Part shown: in pieces, positions 12,121 to 22,704 of the stretch | Position numbering within the stretch: position 1 is the stretch's first letter | Layout of the letters: every line of letters starts with the position of its first letter | NCBI GenBank assembly: GCA_016808115.1 | Contig: JAEQBH010002431.1 | Location: 1 to 64,000 of the forward strand | DNA: 64,000 nt | Direction of reading: 5' to 3' | From: Tetrastigma voinierianum | Lineage: Eukaryota; Streptophyta; Magnoliopsida; Vitales; Vitaceae | Notes under the pieces: generated by a model | Database searches by the model: none | What the model was told of the DNA's origin: nothing | The model's input: only the letters and a program-made list of their open reading frames with translations | Made by a program: the position numbers and the translations under genes

Positions 12121-13400
12121 CAATCCCGTCACTCATGCTCAACTCCGCCCTAGCCCCGAAACCAGTGCGGCGTAGCCCTCGCCTTCCTCCGAACCAGGAG
12201 AAAGCCGGTCCTCCTCTTGCTACTCAACACCGTATCCCGAGTGTCCTGGCGATCCCTCAATCTCTATGGTCAGGCGCCCCAACTACGAGTCCATGTCCCA
12301 TAGGTGAAATCCTATAATCACGCCCGAACGACAATCCCACCCATTCCTCGCATCTCCCGTAGGAATACCCACCTCAATCCCAAGAAACTACGTATCTCGA
12401 AGATTGACATTCCGGCCTTCCAAACCATCATTGCCTCAACCTTCTATAAACACAACACTCCCAGCCTCACATCCAAGTATCCCAAAAATCTCCCTCGCAA
12501 GCTGCAAACTCCCACTTCATCAAATTGGCAGATAAATGATGGTCTCTCGAAGAATCAGAATACAATCCTCGCGATACCATGTTCCCACTGACCGGGAGCA
12601 GATCAAAATGTCATCCACAAGAGACTAATGGCTAAACTCCGACCGGCAGATAGGTCGAAACATCCGGCGTACGAGGTCCAAGGAATGCCGCTAGCGATTC
12701 AAGCACCAAGGGCATCACCATAAACTCAAAGTGCCTATAACGCGGGCCCTAAAAAGCCGCCTTTGGGGTGGATGAGTATGTCTCCTAACCCTCGCCGATG
12801 GTAACCGCCATGAAGGTTCATTCCCAAGTAGACTCGCTCCTCTCAACTCCGTCAAATAAAACCATCAATCCTGATAATGGGTACCGATTCGATCATAACC
12901 CTCGGGCCCAATAGCTCCCGTAATCGACTCGAAGTTCCCGCAACTAACCTGGTGCTATTCTATGAGTCATGTAGATAGCGAAATACCGAAAGCGTAACTC
13001 AATACCGTTTCACATCCCTGGGCTGCGTATAGAGTCCGGCTCATCCGAAAACATCCACATATTCGCGAACTACTCGAGGTGTGATCTAAGTCCGTCTCAC
13101 TCGTCCTCTATAAGGCTCGCTACAACCCGCCCCAACCGGCCCCGACACTCGACCGCATGGGTCTCTGGAAACGTCATGCTTCGTCCCTAAAATACCATAC
13201 GAGTACCTTCCTGTGTATAGGCGGTAACTCTCCTACGCTCACAATCGATATCGATCCTGTAAGCTATTAGCCAATCCATCACAAGGATGACATCGCACTC
13301 TGACATGTCCATAATCCTCAGGTCCACTGTGAGTAGAGTCCCCGAGATCTCTAACTCGCAACCTCGACATATCATCCCTATTCTCGCCCTAAGGTCTCTA
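12121..13400 (-). pseudogene. Protease and reverse transcriptase remnant of element 1
   Basis: The minus strand carries a retropepsin C-terminal half at 13187-13375 (CELEISGTLLTVDLRIMDMS, DVILVMDWL, DCERRRVTAY), typical of Gypsy protease. RT palm motifs follow at 12601-12760: HFEFMVMP and then VDDILI (12601-12618), the catalytic xVDD. Many frameshifts break the polyprotein. The order protease-RT-integrase on the minus strand fixes the orientation of element 1 as Ty3/Gypsy and not Ty1/Copia. Confidence 0.82.
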
Positions 13401-14050
13401 GAGGTCCTTGCCCATTTCCACCATATTTGGGCCTCATTCTCTCAAATTAGAACGCGCAGCCTAGTCTAACTCGGTCATGTCGAGGTAACCTCCATGGCCT
13501 CTAACACCTTCTCGATCCACACAAACCAACGGCCTGGCCACCACTCCGATCTCTCCTCCCGTGAATGCTCAGAGGATGATGCCCTAAACCTTCGAGGTTA
13601 CTAGGATCTTCTGCCTACCCGCTATACCAGCCTCGCGGCTATAAAGATTCGCCGTAATACCCATACCGCAGAAAAGTCCGGGCCGATCAAACACCGACGT
13701 GCTCGACCGGGCACCCGCGGACGCCTCTACGCCCCGCCCTTCTAGCCATCTATACCGTCTAATGGCAAATAAGAGTCATTACTTCATTTCGGGCCTAACT
13801 AGTAAATGCAGAGATGCCAATTACTAATGTATTTCGCTAACCATGAACTGGTCCCGCTTCATTTCCTGCTAAATTTCCAACCACTCAATTCATTTAATTC
13901 AATAAGGTTCTATGCTCTCTTGTTCATTTCCTACATCTAAATCCCTAAGGTCAATTCTAACCTTAGCATTCATAATATCCTTTTCCTATACGCATTACAC
14001 CATGCGATATAATTTCAGACGCGAATCTGCCATCGCGTTAATCACCATTT
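13401..14050 (-). pseudogene. Gag region of element 1 (degenerate)
   Basis: By position, between leader and protease, this should be gag. It aligns in pieces with 29800-30500 of element 2 and, inverted, with 18100-18490 of element N (caaccactcaattcattta, ctaaggtca). I could not read a CCHC knuckle on the minus strand. Confidence 0.5.
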
Positions 14051-14704
14051 CAAATGGTAGTTAAATTCAATACAAAGATTCTAAGGCATAACCATGCCGA
14101 GACACTAATCATACACACGCCGCGTTGTATACGCAAGAATGAATTCGCATTTAAAATATTGTTTTCAATAAAATTTTATTTTCGAAAAATTTTATTTTCG
14201 AAAAATTTTATTTCGAAAATTTTATTTTTGAAAATTTTATTTTTCGAAAATTTTATCAAATTTTATTTTATTTTTATTTTATTTAATAAATTTTTTTTTT
14301 TTCGAAAATTTTTTGAGATGAACAGTGTTCATGAACCGGGTTCACGAACAATGTCCAAAAATTTGACTCAAGAACAATAATAGTCAAAATCTGATGCCCA
14401 AATACTGCCGAGCGCAGACTGAGCGCATGTACCATAGTTAGCCTAGCGCCTAAGCCGCACGCCTGCGCTCTGCCGCACGCCTCATACATTGCTGCGCCAA
14501 GCTGCCACGCTTCGCCTGAAGCGCAGCGCGTGCCTCGCGCCGCCGCCTCCGTCGCGCCCGCGCCACGCCGGCGCCCACGCACGCCGTACCCCAAATACCA
14601 GCCGTGCCCAAAGCAAATTTAGCCCTCTAGTCACAATACAATTTTTGTATTGCGATATAATTTGGGCCTCCCGCAGCCCATCTCAGAATACAATGCCCAT
14701 CGTT
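14051..14704 (-). other. Element 1 leader, left part: AT block, palindrome, GC block
   Basis: 14150-14310 is extremely AT-rich (repeats of aaaattttattttcg). 14327-14349 is a near-perfect palindrome of gttcatgaacc and ggttcacgaac. 14400-14600 is GC-rich (gccgcacgcctgcgc and similar). Then caatacaat words begin (14636-14693). It is the non-coding region between gag and PBS, cut by element N at 14705. The ORFs here are open only through composition. Confidence 0.6.
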
Positions 14705-16963
14705 TGAAGATCTTAAATTCCACTGAATAAGGGCAAAATCGTAATTTTAATTACTTAAATTGTAATTTCGGTTAAAACCGTGAATTAATTTCAGATCTCT
14801 GGATGACGCAACTGATTGCAATCGTTGGAATCAGACGCTAAATCTAGCGAAGACGAAATTTCGCACTTGTCGAGATACGGACCCAAGACGTTCGATAAGA
14901 TCACTTCGCTTGGTGTCAGAATCGACGATGCGACTAGTGCACAAATAGCATGTACTCATGTACCATAAGTAGTATGAATAGAAAATGATGAAATTTACCT
15001 AATCGAAATAAATACGAATATCAATTCCGTAGTTATGATAAAAATGTCATATTGTAGATCGATTTTTACGTAAGCAACGATCAAATACTAAATGTAAAGA
15101 CTCCATCTTCTTCATTTAGCAAAAGATAGAAAACGTGAGAGGATTATTTCGGTCCAGTAGGTGGTTCTTTGAGAGTTTGTAGAGAGAGCGCTTCTCTCAG
15201 TTTGTACACGATCCGATCGTCATGACTCGTAAGTGCATTTAAAACGTTTACTGAGCAGCTACGCTGCACTCCCTTGGGCTTTATGAAGTTTTACAACTCC
15301 AAGAGGTAGGATTTTCCTACTTGCTTTATTCTATTTTTAAGGGTTTCCACAAGCTTTGCTGGTTTTGGCGCCATATGTCGTTTTCGACGGCCCCAAAACA
15401 TGGGACCGACCATGGAAATTCTTTAGAAAATTGATCGCCGCGGATCGTCCGTATCAAGGGGCTGTTTGTGTTGGAATTTTGCATTAAAATGTATGCTTTA
15501 AATCACGATTTATAGGAAAAGGCTCTGAATCGCAAGATCGACGGCCCCAAAACACGGACCGAATTATAAAATTCTTCGGACATTCAGACAATCCGCGAAG
15601 CCCGTAAACCGATGGGTTGTTAGGTCAGAAGGCAAATTACGCCGCTGCTTATAAGACGGAATGGTAAGAAATCTTTGCCCAAAAGTGAAACCGAGATGTG
15701 ACATGTGGGTCGCCTGCGACAAATTTCATCGTTGGTTTCGGACGTTAAAAAATACCCTGGTTGTGTGGAATGGCCATAAAGGTCCATGTGTTTTCGTGCA
15801 TTGAAATCAGGTGAATCGAATGGCTCGTGTGTGTAGAAATTAATTTGGAGAGTCGTCGCATCAAAGAATTATTAGGTTAATGTTTCGAGGCGTTAACAAT
15901 ACGACGCAATTATATAATTAAATCGCCAGAAGCTATCAAGATTTATTATGATTTGCTCAAGTGAGCTAGACAAAGTATGATCATGTGGAATTACATGTGT
16001 GTAATTGTAGTTGATTGAAAATATGCATATTGACATATTGTAAATGATTTTGAAAAATGGCATAATGCATTTTCATATGCACTGGGTAACCTAGAATTAG
16101 CGTGAGTGTACGACAAGGTATTTTTATAAAAACGGGCATGTTTAAGCAAAGGAATTCTTCAGCCAGACGATATTCCCGAGACCAAATGAGACGGGCCACC
16201 GATCATTTCGATGAGGACCATGACTGCTTTCGAAAAGCTCACTAACCAATTCCACTTCTGAGGGTAGTCCCATATTTGTACCTCGACATTTTAGTATATT
16301 TTCGCAACAAAAGTTTGGTTTAAAATTGATTATTTTCTCATACATGGCTTAGGCAAGTGTGAGCGAGCTCTGAGGACTCGTGATATTAGGGTAATCATGT
16401 AGACATTCAAGTAGGATCATGTATTTTTTTACTTGAGTGTGGGTGCTTTACTTTGGAGCATTGCATCAAGACTCTATAGTGGTGAGTGTTCCCACTTGCA
16501 TGATTCTCCTACTAAGATTTAGCCTGGCCCCGCCGTGGACCCCTTTATTTTTCAGTTCAAAGAGCGCCGAGGAGACAACTCATTTCTTGAGGTTGATTTT
16601 GGAATAGTTTGGCTTGCGGGCTTCGATGGTTTTTGGACATAACATGTATTAGAATTGTGATTTTAATATATGCTGTGTTTCAGATAAAGGTAATCAACTA
16701 TTGAATTATCGGGAGATAATTAAGAATAGCTTATGATAATTGATCTTATGAGATTGCCATGAGCCCAAGAGGCAATTTTACTCTATGTCAGATATATATT
16801 GCATATATCGGATTGCTTGGGACAGTTATGCAAGTTATGCATTCGGGCAGAGCCCCCGTCTCAAAGGAGACTCCTCACCGATTTTCTAAAGCGGCGTCTG
16901 CAACCCGACTCTACTCACAGACCCGCGGCCGAAGGTAGTCAACTGACCCCGGCTCTCGGGCCA
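14705..16963 (+). repeat. Element N 5' LTR
   Basis: It starts tgaagatcttaaattcc, a decayed form of the tgtaagacccgagaaattcc that opens the 3' LTR. It runs collinearly with the 3' LTR (gatctctggatgac, tgtactcatgtaccataagt, cggccccaaaacatgggacc, aaaatatgcatattgacata, tctcaaaggagactcc). A weak PBS-like run follows at 16965-16978. Confidence 0.8.
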
Positions 16964-19206
16964 CTGCATCAGCATAGGTTTATAAATACCCAGAGCTTAT
17001 GTCGATAAGCCAGGCATAATGATTACCTAGTAGCTCGAGGGACTCGGGGTCCAGGGCCACTGGTCTTAGAATGGAGTATAGGTGTGTGGAAACCTATAGA
17101 TTGAGAATTTGGGCTTAGCTATACAGAAAGAGAATTACTCAGTGTGGTTCGATGTTCACTTTAGGTACGAGATTACCTAGAAAATCACTTCGGACAAAAC
17201 TAGTGACACTACGTGCACGTGTCGATGTGTTTCAGGTGATTTCCTTGTGAATTACAAGTGTGTGATGTGAATGTTCAGGTGCTTAGGTAGATAAAGACAT
17301 GGCATGTTGAAAACAAACTGAGTTTACAATGTGTAAACTGAACAAGATATTAAGTAAAATAAATTTAAGCAATTTATTCGTTTGTCGGGAATGAAAAAAA
17401 TTTAATAATATTAATATAGATGAAATAAATTTTAATAAATTTATTGCATCGAAAATAAAAGAAAATAAATAAATGTATTTTGGTATTTTCAAAGGGTCAA
17501 AGAAATGAAAAAAAAAGAGGAAAAAATGTGCGCACTCGACGTGGGCTACGCCCACCGAAGTATAATGGCCGGGCGCCCGCAGTGTGCGCCAGGGCGCCGG
17601 CTAGGCGCCAAGCGCTGGGCAGAGGCGTTGGGCGCGCAGAAGACGAGCGGGCAAAGGCGGTATTGAGCGGCGCGGCGGCGCAGTGACGCTAAGAAGTGCA
17701 GCGCGCGGTGGGCGCGCGGAGCGCTAGGCGCGCGGCGATTTCGCGCAGCGCAAAGACGAGGTGGCGCGCGCGAGCGGGACGTGGGCCGCGGTGAAACGCT
17801 GCGAAGTGCGCACGCCGCCGCAGCGCTACGGCAGTGTGCACGCGGGGGGCGCAGCGCGAGCGCGCGGTCACCCGGCTTCATCATGGCCCGGGCGCTACTG
17901 GCGTGCAAATAATAACGGTCGCACTCGTGCACTCAAATTTTTTCAATTCATACGACTTGAGATTTTTCCCGAGTCACTAAATGAACACTGCTTCATCAGA
18001 AATAAATTTTCCGAAAAATATTTATTAAATTAAATTAAAATAAAATAAAATCAAATAAATTTTATAAAATTTAAAAATTAAATTTTCAAAAATTAAATTA
18101 AATAAAATTTTGTCGAAACAATATTTTAAATGCAAATTGATTTCGCGTGATACACCGAGTTATGTGTATGATTAGTGTCTCTGGGCCGCGGGTTATGCCT
18201 GTGAGATACTCAGACATTTTAATCACCATTTTGAAATCGTGAATCGCGCAGAGTTGCGTAGAGGAAATTATATGCATGGTGAAATGCGTATAGGAAAAGG
18301 GTAAATACTAAGGTTATGGGTTATGACCTTAGGGATTTGATACCAAAGGAACAAGAGGGCATAGAACCTTCAAAATAAATAAATAAATCGAGTGGCCGGA
18401 ATTTAGCACCACTTAGGAAATGAACTGGTCGTGGGCCTACGGTTGTCAAGTCTATTAGTAATCAACATCTGCATTACTAGTTGGGATCAAAGGAAAGTTA
18501 AACACCACTTGGAGCTCTGGGTGTAGTTATAAGGTTTAGTTCCGATACAAGCTTCACAACGAGACGAGGACCAGTGATTACCGAGGATGCCACACCAAAG
18601 ACTCAAGATTTCGCGACGCCACATGTGCCGGTCGTGAGCGCGAGGTCGAGGCCGATCACGTGGATTTGCAGCCGAGTTCGGTCAGCCGGGCAGTGACGGT
18701 TACCATTGCCGCCACTGGCATATGAGGCGATTGTCCTGTGTGGAGGCGTAGATCTCACGCTACGTAGACCGAGCGGCTCGCATTAGTCGTGATACGCAGG
18801 CACGTTTACCTTGCATTTGTTGACTAGAGTAGCGCTTAAATTGGATGCATTGAATTCATTCATCGTTGCATCTGCGGTGATAAGTCAGCATAGAGGTCGA
18901 GGCCTTAGAAAAGCCGTAATACGATGGAAAAATTTTCCTTGCGAGGTGGAGAGGTTCGATGAAAAGATCGAGCCAAGGCAATGGGCGCAGTAGACCTTTG
19001 TAGGTGGTAGATGGTTGGTTGTTACCGCCATTCTCTGACATGGATTAAGTCGATACGTATGAGATGACAAACTTACTCCAAGTTATAAGTAATCGTGGAC
19101 CTTAACCTGTTATCATATCCACAATTTCCGCCTCGAGTTCTGAAGGTTAAGATATGCACATGAATGGAGTAGAGAGTAAAGGTGGAATTCCGACGAAATT
19201 CCTCCT
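16964..19206 (+). other. Element N interior: leader, gag remnant, chromodomain tail
   Basis: 17000-17280 is leader matching (inverted) element 2 around 32100-32230. 17340-17470 has aaataaatt/aatttattt words. 17535-17900 is a GC-rich block (over 70% G+C by eye) that keeps long ORFs open on both strands by composition. 17990-18120 is AT-rich again. 18130-18500 matches the gag-proximal part of element 1. 18560-18680 matches the 3' pol-proximal part of element 2 (28060-28280, inverted). 18891-18990 encodes RKAVIRWKNFPCEVE..DEKIE, a weak chromodomain-like tail. Protease through integrase core is missing. Confidence 0.6.
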
Positions 19207-19221
19207 TTTAAGGAGGGAGAA
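19207..19221 (+). other. Polypurine tract of element N
   Basis: The sequence tttaaggagggagaa abuts the 3' LTR start tgtaagaccc. It is the clearest PPT/LTR junction in the window and fixes the plus orientation. Confidence 0.88.
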
Positions 19222-21490
19222 TGTAAGACCCGAGAAATTCCACTTCCCTTCGAATAAGGGCAAATCGTAATCTAATTACGAATTGTAATTTCTGCTAAAA
19301 TCCGTGAATTAATTCTCTCTTAGATCTCTGGATGATCGAAACTGACACCGTTGAATCACTCGCCAAATCTAGTTAAAGACGCAAAATTTCGCAATTTGGT
19401 CGAGATACGGAGTCGGCACGCTTTTCGAGGCATCACTTATTGGGGTGTCAGAATCGATTTTCGATGTGCGATTTAAAGACAATAGCATGTACTCATGTAC
19501 CATAAGTAGTGACGAAGAAAATGATGAAAAAAAAAATGGACGGCCGAAATAGTGCCGAATATCAATTCTGGTAAAAGAGGATAAAAATGTCATATTAGAG
19601 ATTGATTTTTAGTGATAAACGACAAATACTAAATTAAAGATAACATCTTCTTCATTTAAAGCAAAGATGTAAAAACGGAGAGGATTATTTCCTTGGCCCG
19701 AAGAGTGGTTCTTCGAGAGAGCTAGAGAGAGAGCCGCTTCTCTCAGTTTGCACACGATCCGACTGGCTTACGACTGCCAGCAGCAGAACGGCTTCTGCCA
19801 CGAGCAAAGCATGCGTGGACCCAAAAGCGCGAAGTTTTTGATAACCTGGGTGAGAGGATTTTCTTCTCTACTATGCTTTATTCCCATTTTTACGTTTCCA
19901 TGTTTCTATTTGGTTTCCGAGGCCGCTAGGTTGAGCTTTCTGACGGCCCCAAAACATGGGACCAATTGTTGAAATTTTTTAGAAAATTGTTGATCGCCGC
20001 GGATCAGCCCAGAATTGAGCTGTTTGTGTTGGAATTTTGCATTAAAATGTATGCTTTAAATCATATATTTATAGGAAAAGGCCGAATGGGTTATCGACGG
20101 CCCCAAAATAATGGACCGAATTATGGAAAATTCTTTGACATCGGGACAACTGCGGAAGCCCGTAAAACTGATGCGGGTTGTTAGTTGTAATAAATTATGC
20201 TCGTGTTTATAAGATCTAAATGGTAAGAAATTCGCTCCAAAAAGTGAAACCGAGAGTAGACATGTGGTTGCCCGTGGGACGTTTCCACTGTTATTTTCGG
20301 ATCGTTAAAACAAATTCCTGCTTCAGGTGAAATGGCCATAAAGGTCCATGTGTTTTGGCATTGAAATTGTGTGAATTGAATGGCTTGGTATGTGTAGAAA
20401 TTAATTTGGAGAGTTGGTCGATCAAAGAATTATTAGGTTAATGCTCGAGGTGTTAACACAATGACACAATTATATAGAATTAACTACAACAGAAGCCATC
20501 AGATGATTATGATTTGCCTGGCTTGTTAGATCGGGGTGATGATTGAAGTGTGGAATTACAGGTGTAATTGTAGTTGATTGAAAATATGCATATCGACATA
20601 TCACAGAATGATTTCAAAAATGGCATAATGCATTTTCATATGCACTGGGTAAATCCTAGAATTAGCGAGTGCATGACAAGGTATTTTTATAAAATCCGCA
20701 TGTTTGGCGAAAGGAATTTCTACTGTGATGATATATTCCTAGAATTGGGTCGAGATGGGCCAATGATTATTTCTTGATGAGACTATGATCGCTTTAAAGC
20801 TCACCAACCAATTCTACCCTGAGGGTAGTCCTATATTTGATCGACATTCTGGTAGTATATTTTCAAGAACAAAAGTTTGGTTTTGAAAATGATTATTTTC
20901 TCATACATGGCTTAGGTAAGTGGAGTGAGCTCAAGAGGACTCGTGACATGGGGTAATCATGCAGACATTCAAGTAGATCATGCATTTACTCGAGTGTGTT
21001 TACTGAGCATCAGATCGACTTAAAGGAAGAGTCTAATTTCAGCGATTCTCCTACTAAGATTTAGCCTACCCCGTCGTGGGACCCCCTGTTTTTCTGTGTA
21101 CAAAGAATGCTTTTATGGCATAACTCATTTCTGCGCCATTTTTAGTTTCATGAGTACTTGATGGTTTTTTGGACATAACATGTATTAGAATTGCATTTTA
21201 ATATATGCTTGTGTTCAGATAAAAGTGCAATCAACTATTAAATTATCGGGAGATAATTGAAGAATATATGATAATTGATCTTATGAGTATTGGTTTATGA
21301 GCCCAAGAGGCAATTTTACTCATGTCAGATACAGATTTGTGATATATTGGATTGTTTGGGACAAAGTTATGCAGTTATATATTCGTAGAGCTCCGACAAA
21401 GGAGACTCATTCCATTTTCTAAAGGCCCAGCAACCCGACTTCCACTTGTATTCCACACGGTCGACGGCAATAATCCACCCCTAAGCCACA
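19222..21490 (+). repeat. Element N 3' LTR
   Basis: It begins tgtaagacccgagaaattcc and ends cctaagccaca, an inverted match to the tgtggctaacgg that opens element 1's left LTR. It is 2,269 bp, collinear with the 5' copy. Confidence 0.85.
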
Positions 21491-22619
21491 TCACACCAAT
21501 ACACTCCATTTTTCCCCGTAATACAATACATGCAGATTTGTGAATATAGAAAATCCTCAAACCAGCCACAATACAATGCAATGGCCTCTCGCAATACACC
21601 TGGCCTTACATCCCTGAACACAATTTTTTTTTTCAGGCCATAAACGGGCAGTAGCCCATTCCGCATTTTTCTCAAGACTAAATTTTCTTTTTTCACCCTT
21701 AATAATAATTATTATTATTATTTCCAATTATTTCAAATAGACCGAAAATTTACTAAAATCACTAAAATCATTTTTTTTTTCATACTCTTTAATACTCAAA
21801 TAAATTTATAAAAATTTATTTTTCCATTTTCTTCATAATTTTACACCATAATAAACCTTAGAAAATTATTTTCTCACTCATAACCAAATAAATTTATAAA
21901 ATTTATTTTCTTTTCCAAGTTTTTTTTTTTTATCGAAATTTTTTTCTCCTCTCAAATAAATTTATAAAAATTTATTTTCTTCCATTTTCTTCAATTTTAC
22001 CACTTTTAAAATCTTAGTAAATTATTTTCTTTTCCATATGACCAAATAAATTTAACAAAAATTTTATTTTCTTTACTTTAATATTTCTTCTCATTTTCCA
22101 ACAACCCAAATAAATTTTGTGTGGTTTGATTTTATTTAATTTTCTTTCCGCTTTACACAAAGAAACCTTAAAAAATTAAATTCTTCAATTCTCATCCAAT
22201 AAATTTATTAAAAATTTATTTTTCTTCATTTTTATTTCCAGTTTTGTACACTGTACCACTCAAAATATTTTCTAAAATATTTCCTTAACTCATCTATGTG
22301 CTAATCACCAGGCACACAACATTATAACACATTACGAACCATGTTATACACACAATCACACACCAAACACCAACATTCACAAATACACAAAACACATCAA
22401 CACACGCAATGAAAGGCCCCAGCTATTCCGTGATTTTCCCAGAATCCCATACCCAAACTCAACATCAAACCACACCTACCGGGTGATGTCCCTACTCCTC
22501 AACTATGGCCTAAGCCCAAGTCCTCAACTTCTAGGTTTTCATATACCTATTCTCCACATCAAACCAATTCCACGCGACATGGATACCCAACCCGAGCCCT
22601 AGGTATTCGTGATACCTAA
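21491..22619 (-). other. Element 1 leader, right part: motif repeats and hairpin array
   Basis: 21495-21600 carries several caatacaat-type words. 21795-22225 carries six units of aaataaattt, a short spacer and aaatttattt: inverted repeats that can fold as hairpins. 22230-22619 is leader next to the PBS (cacatcaacac, cctaagcccaa). The same series occurs in element 2 at 31020-32258. It is non-coding. Confidence 0.7.
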
Positions 22620-22630
22620 GCTTTGATACC
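22620..22630 (-). other. Primer-binding site of element 1
   Basis: The minus strand reads ggtatcaaagc, matching the TGGTATCAGAGC complement of plant initiator Met-tRNA at most positions. It lies about 75 bp from the LTR edge instead of 2 bp as in element 2. Confidence 0.65.
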
Positions 22631-22704
22631 GTCGTGAAGCTCAGGATCAGACTAAACTTATAACTACACCCACGGTACCTCCCAAGCGTAATCGCTTACC
22701 TTAA

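Larger units (their letters stand above)
14705..21490 (+). mobile_element. Element N: pol-deleted chromovirus nested in element 1
   Basis: This 6,786-bp plus-strand insertion has two LTRs of similar length (14705-16963, 2,259 bp; 19222-21490, 2,269 bp). It has a purine tract (19207-19221) just before the 3' LTR and only about 2.2 kb of interior. It splits element 1's leader: caatacaat-rich sequence lies on both sides. No protease, RT or integrase core is visible, so it would need proteins from a relative to move. The flanks (tcgtt/tcaca) give no clear target duplication. Confidence 0.82.

Noticed and set aside
14140..14310. AT-rich block as a replication origin or matrix attachment region
   Set aside because: It recurs at the same leader position of other elements, so it is retrotransposon sequence; nothing shows an origin function.
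17546..17932. Alanine/arginine-rich ORFs on both strands
   Set aside because: They are open only because the GC-rich leader block has few stop codons; the homologous place in other elements does not keep the frame.
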